A DNA stretch of 64,000 nucleotides from Hymenochaete sp. R1 (taxonomy: Eukaryota; Basidiomycota; Agaricomycetes; Hymenochaetales; Hymenochaetaceae), in NCBI GenBank assembly GCA_019400425.1, contig JAFREE010000028.1, forward strand, positions 124,001-188,000, written 5' to 3'. The notes under the pieces are model-generated. The model had not been told where the DNA came from, did not search any database, and saw only the letters and a list, made by a program, of their open reading frames with translations. Of the stretch, positions 48,032-59,515 are shown piece by piece; the first letter of the stretch is position 1; every line of letters begins with the position of its first letter. The position numbers and the translations under genes were made by a program.

Positions 48032-48563
48032 TCAATTTTCAATAGCTTCGGAAGCGCCGTGTCGTAACGAACAAAAAAGTATAACATGTGTACGTGCATC
48101 CGAATCCTTTTGTTCCAATTCCAAATATCGGATTCCGGAGAGTCTGCAAGAGTCGGGCTGTAATGCAAGAACCCCGCTAGCAGTGATGGTGAGCAGTAAA
48201 ATTGCATCGCATCGAGATTCACTTGACGTTCGTTCTATCCAGTATATAGGTTACCGATAATAGACCACCTCGAACAGGAGCTTAAAAGTTTGGGGCTTCC
48301 GACGTCCGAGCGGCGATTCACCAATTTTCGCTTTCGAAAATGGCACGTTCACACGTGCTACATTCGGAAGACAAGAAAAAGGGGAAAGACTTTTCACTTC
48401 TTCATATACTAGCAGGACATCCGAGTCGTTTTCCAATGACAAGATCAAAGAGCTTAAGTCCGTTGAATTCCACCTCCAGTTCAGTCACGTCACTAAACTT
48501 CCGAAAACATAAGACGCTCAATCCAACAAGTAAACAACCCACTGGCACAGGATCCGATACAAA
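48032..48563 (-). CDS. candidate three-exon hypothetical gene, 5' end unresolved
   Basis: Three open segments join in phase at consensus splice sites: 48563-48410, 48357-48255 and 48176-48032. Introns start GTATAT and GTAACC and end in GTAG and CTAG. The product includes SDVTELEVEFNGLKLFDLVI, TRVNVPFSKAKIGESPLGRR, KLLFEVVYYRGVLALQPDSC and SGIRYLELEQKDSDARTHVI. It ends SEAIEN with TGA, and AATAAA follows six bases later. No start codon in frame was found upstream, so a 5' exon is missing or the gene is broken. Two phase-consistent joins could still be chance. Confidence 0.3.
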
Positions 48564-50440
48564 CTGAAATCACCATCACAACCCCTCATTTCGCAACAAA
48601 AAAATACTCAACCAACCAACAGAAAAGAAACGTGTCGGACTGTATAGAATAACGCGCCTTACGACAACGGAGCATGCAGAGCAACAACGAAAGGGGCGCG
48701 ATATTGATTGAGGGTTGCACGAAGGACATCCGAAAGGCGAGTTTACGGCAAGCGGAGTCGGAGGTCGAAGGTGCTTGGGTGGCAGGTGGCGCGCGCAAAC
48801 GACGGAGAATAGTAAGTAGGCGGCGGAGTGAAAATTTTAAAGACTGAGAGTCGGACTGTAAGTAGTACTGAGAAGATTGCGGACGGAGATGAAAAGCTGT
48901 CTAAATTCGGCATGGACGGCGGCGGAGAAAGAGGTAGGGTAACCCGGTAAGAGACGACCTTCTGAAATGTCAAAGCCTGGCGGGGATCATTGAATGGCAT
49001 GTATATTTTTAGTACTACCCTTTCCCTTTTTCCTCTTTTACATTAAATATTGAATATTAGTATAATACCCTGGACAACCTGTCAGTGTCAAATCTCAGAT
49101 TCAGAAGGTGCATGTTATTAATAAAGCTTAATCAACAGGCAAGACAAAACTAAAATTTCTGTCCGGCCCAACTATGGACTATGAAAAACGACAGATTCAA
49201 AATCAGCCAACAAGGTTGCGTGAAGCGTGAAAAACAGGCCTAGGGGGTTGTTACCCCACTGCGTTGATGATGCGGCAAAATAGGTGGGATTCCGTACGTA
49301 CGACAAGTCTACGAGAGTTACTTACTTAACTAATATTACACGACATAAGTATCAGATGCGTATGATTCGTATCAATGCAAAGATAGAAATAGAAAAGAGA
49401 AGGGAGAAGAAAAGGAGACGGAGATGAAGCAAATAGGGTTGAATGTTAGAAGTAGGTCCGTGAGAGGCATGCGATGATGGTGATGGGAGGTGGGATACGG
49501 GCTGGTGTAACCTTTTTTTGGTAGAAAGTGAAGGACCGTATCGGGAGATGCGAGTGAACATGGGAACATGGGAGCGTGGCGACAACAGTGGACGATTATT
49601 GAAAGAGTCCAGGTAGATGAAATGAGACAACGGGATACTGAGAAAGCGATGGTGCAAGGGTACGAGAATGCGAAAGAAACAAGAGTCCTACGAAGATGCC
49701 GTAAAATGACTATAGTAGTGCAATGAAATTAATTGAAAGCAAAGGTGCTGGCCGATCTCTCGAGCTTCTGCCCCTCTTCGTCGTTAAGCTGGAGAAGGAA
49801 GACGAAGCATGCTGCCGTTGGGTGAGGAAAATGAAGATACTATTAAAGTCACCGTTATGAAGGCACGAAAAAAATAGGACGAGACGTAGTAAACTGGCAT
49901 AGGGCAGAGATCCGATCCGATTCTCTATGTAGCTTCGGGGACCATATACTTTTTTGAGAAGCAGAGGCAACGGTCGTTCGGAATCCGGTCCTACACTGCA
50001 AGAAAAGAAGGAACGTTCAAGAGAGAGGCAGCAACAACAAAAAGCACACACAGCACCGGAAAGGACGTCACAGAACCGAACCTCAATCCCGATCGGAACA
50101 ACAGAAACCATAATACAAACGGACAGCTGGAGCAGAGCAAATGCTAATGGGGGACGGGGAACCGGGAACGGGATCAGAGAGTAACGTGTACACGAAAAGG
50201 AAAAGAAGACGGGACGGCGCTAAATGTGACACCCAATGAAAACGAATGATTCTTAGAACCAGAACCAGAGAAACCTCCGCGGAGTATCAAGCTTCCTCCT
50301 CGGACCAAGAGCATATAGCGTTTATGAGACTCACAGCGGGGAGGTACAGAAGCTCGCAGAGAGGGGGGACACCACCAGATCACCCGACCCCAATGTCCGA
50401 ATGTCTGGCGACTCTTAAAGAAGGATAGGCCGGCCCTCCT

Positions 50441-52763
50441 TCAGCTGACTTCACCGCGCTTCGAAAGCGTGAACGCGCCTTCATATGCGGGAGCAAAGAC
50501 GTCGTAAGCATAATGCCTCCATCGTCCCGTGAAGTTTTGGCCACCGTGAAGATACCCGCGGAAAATCCATTTTCCCCACAGTCGTTCATTAATGTCGTTC
50601 TGTGAGGGAACAGCAGGGTACGGTTCCGCGAAGGACATGCGATGGGGAACGGGCTAAGAGTCAGTCAAAGTCAAAGTACAGAATAGTGATGAATTGAACG
50701 CAGGTAGGTGCGCTGAGATAAATAAAACTCACTGGAACGCCAACCAGAACTATGAGACCGTCCCATTCTCGGAGTCGACCGTAGTACATGTAATGGCACC
50801 ATGCATTACCATGGCGTTCTTCCGTCAAGCCGGTGAACACGACGTCTAACAACCCGTTGCAAGGTCCTTGAAAGACGTATGATTCATCAAGGATGGCATT
50901 TGCATCCGACTGCCCTGAATCTGAAGAAGTAGTATTGCGATCTGACTGGAACGAATCAGGACTCGAAGGCCGACCAACGCCTGCCTCTTCGAACAAATGT
51001 TCAACGTCTTCTAGACGCCGCCGCCTGTCCGCTTCAGACTGCTCAGCTCGATGCAGGCAATAGACGCAAGTGTCTTCGTTGTGAGATGTGGGTCTACCGG
51101 GAACATACTTTTCGTACTGAGTGCGAGTTCGCTCGTTTGACCCAGGACGCTCCTCAACAAAAGTTACGGCATCCTGTATTCAGTTAGCTCCTCAGGAAAA
51201 GAACTTCAAGGACAAAGAGGTTGCGCACATCGTCCACAAACATTCGTAATGAAGGTAAGTATGCGTTCAACACGCCATCATCTAATCCATTGTCCGAAGC
51301 TTTGAAGTCTACGGGTTCTTCTGGACTGATGCAATGGTACTCTTTGAGTGTGAGAAGGAACGGCCGCATTGTGCTAAACGGGAAACTTTCTCCGAAGTAC
51401 TGTGGCAAATCTGGGTTTTGAATCATCGACATGTAGGTCGGCTCATCCGGAATGAGCATCCGGCCGCCCCACTGACCCACAAGAGAGCCCCATGCATAGC
51501 GAGCGTACGCGCCCGACGCCGACTGCGAATATGGACTGTGACACCCAGACAATCGTTCCCAATCGGCATCCCATCGCGCGCTCGGAGCTCGGATGAACGG
51601 GAACGATTCGAGACCTTCATCTATTTTCGCCAACTCAAAAGGCGCCAATTCCTCCCGCCAGTCCCATTGACCCCAGTCGAGAAGCTGCGCCGAAGGTCGA
51701 GAATTGAATTCTTCGTAATCTGCTCGCGTAGCACCTGTAGGATGGCCAAGAGATAACGCGTGTTCTCGATCGCGAGGTACGTTTCGCGGTATTGGAAACC
51801 CGTTCAGTTCGCGCCTTGCAAAATAGAGAAGTTGTGTTGCCTGAACGATGGGTGGTCGAGCTAATTTGATGCGTTGGTTGAAGTGTTTGATCACCGTGAC
51901 GGCGTCGGGAGAAGGATATTGAGGGTAGGGACCATGGGCAGTCTGGAGGGATGAAGGAAGATCCGGCGTTTCTCCACGAAGAAGGGGGAGGTTATTGTGA
52001 ATGTCGGCGGCGTGAAAACAATTGTACTGGCGACAGAATACAATATTTCGAGATGAGATTTCAAAACGCGGAAATAAGAAAAGAAGTGAAAGAACGCACC
52101 CTAAAACAACAAAGCACGTACGGAAGCAAAAGGCGAATGAGATCCTCGCGCTGCGTTTGGCTCTCGGCAAGTAAGGTGGCTGAAGCGCGAGACGAAATGA
52201 AGTTCAAACACTGAGATGCGGACGCATACAGTGACCGGGGACTCACGTCTGTCAGTAACCATCCACAGCAACCACGCAGCAAGGCTCGTCATATTGTCCT
52301 CTAACGGATAGCCACCGGGATCGCGGTGCTCATTGAGACGCGTCCGAACGAGGCGGTCAATGAATGTGCGCAACCCCGCGTACTCTACGAGTTGAACCCA
52401 GTTTTTGCCATCGCTCTCCATAAGCATGAGATATGCATTCCAAAGGTCATGTTCGAGGGTGGGAGCGTATATGTCACCGGCACGAATGCGTTTGAGCGAG
52501 ATGCAGTAGGCTTTGAGTTGAGCAGTAAGGTTTCTGCTGATGAGAGCTACCGGACCGAGCCTGCGGTGGGCTGCGGAGACGTCAAACTTTGCACGAAATA
52601 TGCGGGCGTTAAGTTCATGGCTTCTACCCAGAGAGTTGCGTATAGCTTTGCAAGAAGACAGAAGAGCAGGTAAATGTTTCGGAGGGCCGAGTACGTTGAT
52701 GCAGGCGACGTCTAGAGCAATGCGGAGATGAACTTCGTATGGGAATTGAAGAAAGTGTGGCAT
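50441..52763 (-). CDS. large F-box protein with conserved fungal C-terminal domain
   Basis: Predicted SCF adaptor. The start MPHFLQFPYEVHLRIALDVA precedes LPALLSSCKAIRNSLG (F-box). After intron-split helical sequence comes a block I recognise as conserved among fungal F-box proteins: LLDWGQWDWREELAPFELAK, GLESFPFIRAPSARWDADWE, GSLVGQWGGRMLIPDEPTYM and KEYHCISPEEPV. Next is a Cys-containing linker (ETYVPGRP-like KYVPGRPTSHNEDTCVYCLH). It closes with VFTGLTEERHGNAWCHYMYY, GRLREWDGLIVLVGVPV and GKWIFRGYLHGGQNFTGRWR. About 670 residues over five or six exons. An upstream in-frame ATG (52895) would add a Leu/Ser-repeat tail encoded by the GA microsatellite and is unlikely. Confidence 0.78.
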
Positions 52764-52839
52764 AGACGATGAATGCGGACTAGAATGTGCAATGTGCGTG
52801 GGCGGGGAAGGGCAGAGAAGAGAATATGAGAGGGAAAGG

Positions 52840-52858
52840 GAGAGAGAGAGAGAGAGAA
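52840..52858. repeat. (GA)n microsatellite
   Basis: About nine GA units within a longer purine-rich stretch 75-95 bp upstream of the second F-box ATG; CT-rich on the coding strand. Confidence 0.8.
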
Positions 52859-53004
52859 AGAGAAAAGGAAGGGCGGTTCGCGGGAGATTGAGCAAGGGCT
52901 ATAAATGGTTCAGAAAGGGAGCGGAGAAGTCAAGTGGGAAGGCGGGAAAGAGAGAAAGACGGAGAGGAGGACGGCCATCACGTCCTAATGCCGTCCTTGG
53001 ACCG

Positions 53005-53024
53005 TTGGATTGGATTGGATTGGA
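53005..53024. repeat. (TTGGA)4 microsatellite
   Basis: Four perfect tandem copies of TTGGA in the 5' flank of the second F-box gene. Confidence 0.8.
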
Positions 53025-56000
53025 ACTCGGAGGTGGATGATGTTGAGACCAGAGATAAAAAGATGCGCCGAGAGATGGACTGCGAGTATTTGCAAAACGA
53101 AAATGAAAACGAGACTATAGAAATGAAGACACCATCGACGTCGTGGTCAAAGGAAGAGAGAGAGAGAGATGAAGCTGGCTGGCTGCATCAGAGCACCGGT
53201 CGGTCGAGCAGTGGCGGCGCGGCTGTGTTTACGTAATGTCACCTACATTGATTTCCGTTTGTGTTACAGAGTCAGTCCAGATCTCAACCTGAAGCTCCGT
53301 CGGCGGTCTTTACTTTGTCCCACCCACCTCCTCCTTCGACGCGGCTTCTCTTAACTACACTTTTAGATAATCTTCCCGGTCTTTAACCTTGTTCGTAGCC
53401 CGACTTCTCCCCGGTCACGCCCTCCATCTCTCGCCCCATTTGGTACATGCCTCGCCGCTCCCGGCTCGCCCGCCTTTCCGACGTCCCCAGTGGCCGTCCC
53501 ATGCTCCCTTTATTATAGTTTATATTGTCTGGCCTGTATGTACTTCATACGTACATACCGGACTCTTCTCTCAATCAAATGCGGAATTTTAATGCAACCC
53601 AACATCCCCTCCTCCCCCCTCTTTGCAATTCGGCCTCAGTACTAGTAGAACAACACGCGTAATCATTCAATCTCTTGTTCTTTCCCGCTGCTGCACGCCA
53701 ACATAGCGTTTCGGCGTCCCATCGAGAACGAGATGACATGCGATCTTCGGAGGTTTGATCCTTTTCTCATCTCATTCGTCACCAGGTCCCATCTCCGCTC
53801 CGCCCCAAATTCTATCCTTCGCGCGCTTCCGTGTCAACAACACCACCACCACCAGCATAGACGGCGATCAAGATCCAGGACGACAGAGCCACACACACAC
53901 GCTCTCGTGCACATGTGTAGGCCAAGGCACCCCCGCCAGCCCACTTCTGCACAACTTTGTCATTCTTGTACGTCACCGAAATGAATTCGGAGACCCGGGA
54001 GAAGGCAGAGAAGAGGGAAGCGTGCTATAGATGGAAGGCGAGAGACTCGCGCCCCGCGCCGTTAGGCGTGCCATGCCGCCCTGTCTCCACCCCGTTCCAA
54101 ACTAACTCGCAGTCTACAAATATCTCACTGGTATTTTCGTTTGTTGTCCTTCCCGTTCACCATCACCGCCGACGCCCGAAACCCGCCAATTCCTTTTCTT
54201 GAATGCTGGTTCCGTGTTCAATGCCGTTTTGGAAGAGGCGCGGAGCGCGCAGCGGGATGCCATACAAGCTCACAAGGGCTGACGCTGCGATGCCGGTAAG
54301 GAAAGAATAGAATGCTGCATTGCATTCCAACTCAAGAAAAGGAAACACGCCACCTCTGGAAGCTCCTGCAACAATGCAGTCCCTGGTATCAAATGAATGT
54401 TGCTTGCCCTCATGCACATGTAATGCATTGCATTCATCCCAGCAGTGGCAACGGCACCGTGTTCTGCAATGGGATTCAGCTCGTCTTGCGCCGGAACTAA
54501 TACAAGCCGTCAATTGAAATTGAGTCTCTGAATCTAATGCGGCGCGGCGCTTGGGTCCCTGACTGACAGACGCTGACGTCGAAGGCGGAGGCGGTGTCAG
54601 CTTACGCTTACTTCGAACCTCTCCTTCCTTCCTAACTCGGTCTCTGCACGGGTCCTATTTTCAGACTCTGAACATGAAAAAAGGACTGGCTGGCTGGCCG
54701 CCTACAACCGCATCAGCGCTGATAAACACAGGAGAAGATGATTGATTACACGTCAACCCATTACTGGAATCCGGGATCCTCAGATATACGGAGCTTCATC
54801 TGTGGATCAGCGAATGAGCGGCTGAACATAATCCCATCCGAATCCGAATCCCCTTGTCTCGAGCATTGCGCATCGCATTTACACATTGTGGCGCTCAATC
54901 ACCTCTCTTCCTCGAGTTTGCCAACCTTCTTTTCAGCGCACAGGATACAATCCCCATCTCCGCCCTTTGCTTCCGGTCGTGCGGTTGGATCTCGTAAACC
55001 ATCATTGGATCAAAGAGCGGGGCTTCAAAATCCCAGCAATGGGAATTGGAATCATGCGATAGGAAAATAGAAAGGTAATGCTGAGCGTGTGTGTGCGTGA
55101 GCGTGCTGGCATCGCCGAGTACCAGGGTTTCAAGCCCAGCGGCGATATATATCCTTCGTTCTTTTCCTTTGGGCGTATCTCTTTGCTTCACACTGAATGG
55201 TTGGTTCAGAGAGCGTGGAGACGAGACGGAGCAAACTCGGAGCTTTTTTACCTCTCTGAATGGCGACGACGAAGCTTGATGTTTGCTCCGTCGATAACCT
55301 CTGGAACGGTACTGGTCAAAAAGGAACTCGAACGCCATACACACGGGTTTCGCGCACTGAAGGTCTCTCCCTTTCTCTACTCTCTCACTCTCGGGCGCCA
55401 TCATTGCCCGTAGCGAGTAAGGCATCCCCTCCGCGGGAAACTGGACACGAATATCACGCCCCCAAAAAGCCCACGTCGATAAGGACCAGTAAGGGGGCGC
55501 CTTATTTCGTTTGCGACCTTCTTTGCAAAAATTTCGAGCTCCTACCTGGTCAACGATCTCTCGGACCATCTTCTAGAACTAGCACCCGCTATTGCGCCGC
55601 CCCCTCGCCGAATCACAAACGTTCGTCAAACATTCAATTTCCCAAGCTTGAACAAACTGGACTCAGCCCGAACTTGAATCCACTTTAAAGGTCCGAGCTT
55701 CCGGATTCCGACACCCGCTTCCCGAACTTCCTGTCCAGTCACGATTGAAATTCTGCGATTGAGACAAATTCTCACCAGTTACGATCGATGCTCCGCTGGC
55801 ACTTATGTGTGATTCGTGGATCTGGCCCGTCTTGCGAAGGATCGTATGTATGGATGCGTGCATGTATGTATGCTGAAAAAACTGGACGGCCGCCGCTGGG
55901 CCCTTCGAATGCCGTCGTCGGGTGTGTAAATGTAATATGGAGCGGAGACACTTCACGTTACTGACATGGTAAACTCCATGTTTCCCCCTATAGACATACA

Positions 56001-57677
56001 ACGCTCGCACGGTCTACTTCGTCCTGCAGAATGTGATCATTCATTCGCTCGTTGTCTGCGTAAGAAAGACTTTGTCCAAATCGAAGCGCGCTTAGGGAGC
56101 GAGTAAGCTTATACGGAGCGAGCGTCATGTGGGAGCTTGAGGACAGGACCCACAAGCCGCTTCTTAATCCGACCAAAATAGCCGACTAGACTGCAAGAAC
56201 TGGGCAATCAAGGGCTCTATGGAACTGGGGCGCACTCGTCGTACACCTAGACCTACAAGAACGCGCGTACGGGATAGCACGAGGAAGTCGCATGGGCTAG
56301 GGGAGCTTAGGCGCGGCGACCAAGCCCACGGAAAACAAACAAAAAAAGCAGAAACAATTCGGAATTAAACCCCCAGAACGACGAGGTCTCCCAAAATAGC
56401 GGAGTCTGCTTTGACTTTTCCGAGGGCGGCGAGCTCTCGCTAGGCTGTAGCCGTCGACTAAGGCCGTCTGGAAAGGCGCTTGAAAGACGTCGAGCCAGAC
56501 GGACGAGACGGAGTCTACGTTCCTGTCTCCGAAATCAATTATATTATCAATACCTGCTTTGCTTCTTGCCCGATAATGGGGCTCGGGATCAAGCTTGGTA
56601 AGTCGCAAAGCTCTGAAACGTTACGTGCGGAACGGGAACGCACCCGATACGCTACTCTTACAGGTGGGGACCGCTTCGGGGGAAGAGACTGCTTATGCGC
56701 AAAATAGGAAGTCGGACAGTCAGTATGGAACGTCTTCGTCAAATGAAGCTAAGGCTTCGTTTCGAACGACTCGGAGCGGCGGAAATGGAAATGGCATCGC
56801 CTCATATTGGGAGTTTTATCCCCATATCTAGGCTCACAGGCCATGCCGGATGGCGAATGCCGCACGCGAACGAAAAAACAGAGGCCTGGAGGAACGGACG
56901 GAGAGAAGAGACGGCGTTCTTGAGCCCTTTTCGAGTCGAGCACCTGAGTCGAGAGAGTGCGAAATCCAGTAGGAACGACGCGAGCTCGACTCAGATGAAA
57001 CTATAGCCACGGAATCGGACATTGAGGGTCTGTTAGCTTGAATTAGTCGAGGTCGCCGTTGATGTGCAGGTGCGGAACGGTATGTTCGTGCATTCCTTGT
57101 TCCGATTCCTAAGCCTTGTTCTGTTGCTCATGGATTCGGGTGAAAGGTGTTCTGGCTCTTATGAGCATCAGATCATCTTCTGGATGCTTCCTTCTCCGCC
57201 GATTGACACGCTGATGCTAGAACTTCAGATCCCCAGAGATGCGATAGCTAGTTCTGATTGAACCTTGTCTTGTCTTAAGGAATGGAGGTGCTTGGCGAGG
57301 TTGTGATGAAATACAAGTACAAGTACCTCTAGCTCGGGAACGATAGTCTGTACGAATTGATCCGACGGTCTATGGAAAAGTACGTGCGGCTTGATGATAA
57401 GTGGTTCCGAAGTTCTTTTTGAATAAAGGTGCCCTCAGCGGTCGCACTCTCGGAGACTTTTGCTCGTAAGAAAGGCCGATCGTGCTTGACGTCAGTGACT
57501 TATGATTGTTTGCGAGGATCAAGTCGTGTACTCATGGCTCGAGTACCTTACACTTTTACGTTACGAGTAAAAGCTTGAGGTTGGATGATGGGGGAACGAG
57601 CGAGAGCGTGTTGTTGTGTTGTGTGTTTGCCTCGGCAGCAAGAAGGGGTCGACTTCCAAATAAGGACGCGTTTTCAT

Positions 57678-57683
57678 CACGTG
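57678..57683. promoter_or_regulatory. CACGTG E-box upstream of inositol monophosphatase
   Basis: Full palindrome TCACGTGA (57677-57684), 127 bp upstream of the ATG at 57810. Confidence 0.45.
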
Positions 57684-57809
57684 AGAAACGACAAACGTTC
57701 CTTCTCTTCGCGTCACGGTCCGAGCTCGTGCATGCGCTCTCAACTCCAAACTCAGCATACCGATCCTCATCGTCACCACTCATCACCTCCATCTTCACTA
57801 GAAACTACC

Positions 57810-59273
57810 ATGTCGTCCCCTACACTCACAGATGAATCTCTCAAAGCTGTCTTGAAGTTTTCGATCGAGCTCGCCCGCGAAGCCGGGAAAGTCATCATTG
57901 AAGGATCGGACGCGATCGCAAGGCAACCTGCTGAAGCTGTTGAAGAAAAGAAAAACTCGGTGGACCTGGTGACACAGTATGATAAGGCTGTGGAGGACTT
58001 GGTGAAGAAAAAGACGAAGGAGGCCTATCCGAATTTTGGCTTGTGAGTAGGGTTTGAGCTTGAGCTTGAGCATAGTGTTGGGAAACTGTATTCACGTTCT
58101 CTTGCAACGGGGTCGCTGCTGGATAGTATTGGTGAGGAGGAGGCATCAATCTTGGGCACAGTGCCCGAGCTCACAGACGGGCCCATTTTCTGTGTTGACC
58201 CCATCGGTATGTTATTCGCATTTTTGACGGTAAATCTACATGCATATACGCACAGATGGCACGACGAACTTTGTCCACGGCTTTCCTTTCGCTTGCATCT
58301 CTATCGGACTCATATACAAGAAGCAACCCTACCTCGGCGTCATCTTCAACCCTTTCATCGATTGGCTGGTGCGCGATCTTGACTCCTGCGCGCCTCTCGT
58401 CTGTCGCTCATCTTCGTACGTTTGAAGTACTACGGAGCGAAGGGCCAAGGATCGTACCTCGTCAAAACGGGTGGCGAGCCCCTCAAGCTGCCGCTGGCTC
58501 CGGCGAAGCCCCTTGCATCGCTTTCGCAAGCTTTACTTGCCGTCGAGTGGGGATCGGATAGAGGAAAGAGTATCATCGAAGCTCGAGCAAATTCGTTTGT
58601 TCGACTCGCGGCAGATGGACGAGAAGTTCCGCGCGGAAAGATGGCTCACTCTATTCGGTCTATGGGAAGTGCGGCTTTGAACTTTGCTGCGGTTGCGAGC
58701 GGGTCCCTTGACCTATACTGGTACGTAGAATAGCCTACGCTGCAGCACGCATATGTTGAGATTACCGGCGACCCTAGGGAAATTGGATGTTGGTAAGTTC
58801 TTCTCTTCGTAAAATACGCGTTTGGACTTGTTTTTTAATCTATGTGGAAGGCCATGGGACGTATGCGTACGTATCACGGAGCTTTATCATTCCCAAGACA
58901 AAGTGATATTGATCTGATAGTTAAGGCAGGTTCCATTATAGCTCAAGAAGCTGGCGGTATCGTGAATACCTCCGACCTCACACTCCACGGAGGAGAGGTT
59001 ACGGGCGATATCTCCGATAAGGTTTTGACGGGCAGGAAATACGTTGTCATGAGGTGCGGTATAACCTTTCTGCTTTCACACACAACGTTGATCGCGTACC
59101 CGTTGTTAGGGCTATTGCGGACTCGGGTGTCAGTAGATCTATAATTGACTGTGGGTGTTAAGCTCGAACTAACAGCATTCAAACAGAATGAGAAGGGAAC
59201 GGATATCCAAAAACGGCTCCTCAAAGAATTTTGTGAAACGATCGACGATTATACGCCTCACGGGTTCACATGA
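57810..59273 (+). CDS. INM1: inositol-1-monophosphatase
   Basis: Mg2+-dependent, Li+-sensitive phosphatase releasing free myo-inositol. Starts [34 protein letters not shown] contains the family's VTxxD pattern. Metal site 1 is IGEEEAS, and site 2 is [20 protein letters not shown], assembled over an intron at 58204-58256. Next, [12 protein letters not shown] and the region around AVEWGSDRG. The third signature W-(P)[15 protein letters not shown] is built from two microexons (58778-58792 and 58851-58866). The C-terminus ends DDYTPHGFT. About 330 residues, slightly longer than the animal enzyme. Eight or more exons. All catalytic acids are present, so it should be active. Confidence 0.92.
58778..58866 (+). 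other. INM1: two consecutive microexons (15 nt and 16 nt) in INM1
   Basis: 58778-58792 (GGAAATTGGATGTTG) and 58851-58866 (GCCATGGGACGTATGC) are flanked by GTACGT/GTAAGT donors and AG acceptors. Together they encode the substrate- and metal-binding motif EIGCWPWDVC. Confidence 0.8.
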
Positions 59274-59409
59274 ATGTCAGAGCGATATAAGTGTATCAAT
59301 AGAAGCATTGGGTAGATGTACCAGCTGTAGAAGTAGTAAGCTTATTTGAAGGAAATAACATCTCTGGTCCTCTTTGCCGTGAACGTTGCTTAAAATGGAC
59401 ATTTTGAGG

Positions 59410-59415
59410 CACGTG
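59410..59415. promoter_or_regulatory. CACGTG E-box upstream of PUP2
   Basis: CACGTG 101 bp before the ATG at 59516, in context GGCACGTGTT. I see no yeast-like PACE element (GGTGGCAAA) in this promoter. Confidence 0.4.
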
Positions 59416-59515
59416 TTAACCGAAAGAGACGCGACGCGCGTCCGCTGCGTATTTCGCGTTCACTTCACTTCCTCCTTCCTACTCCCTATTAGGTGCACCT
59501 TCCTTTACCTTGACA

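Larger units (their letters stand above)
47537..50440. other. 2.9 kb region with only weak candidate genes
   Basis: Between the amidohydrolase ATG and the 3' end of the second F-box gene. 47.6-48.6 kb holds two weak minus-strand candidates (listed separately). 48.6-49.0 kb is CT-rich on the minus strand, like a promoter/leader for that strand. 49.0-50.4 kb is purine-rich on the plus strand with no plausible gene. Confidence 0.4.
52764..57809. other. 5 kb region without a recognisable gene
   Basis: Between the divergent F-box and inositol monophosphatase genes. The left part is purine-rich (CT-rich on the F-box strand) and holds microsatellites. The rest has many short ORFs on both strands, the longest 224 codons (55569-54895, minus) with Arg/Ser-rich, unlikely composition. 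No transposon ends, reverse transcriptase or transposase motifs, or tRNA were seen. It is the largest gene gap of the window. Confidence 0.5.

Noticed and set aside
49710..50111. 133-codon minus-strand ORF with Cys/Leu/Ser runs
   Set aside because: Arises from CT-rich low-complexity DNA; no plausible protein pattern.
52764..52895. Upstream start for the second F-box protein adding a Leu/Ser-repeat leader
   Set aside because: The extension is encoded by the GA microsatellite; the ATG at 52763 sits directly before the conserved F-box.
55100..55160. tRNA-like B-box (GGGTTTCAAGCCC) inside a hairpin
   Set aside because: No A box at the right distance and no cloverleaf could be drawn.
54895..55569. 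224-codon minus-strand ORF in the gene-free region
   Set aside because: Long, but with random-looking Arg/Ser-rich composition, no motif, no intron signals and no domain; kept only as a remark.
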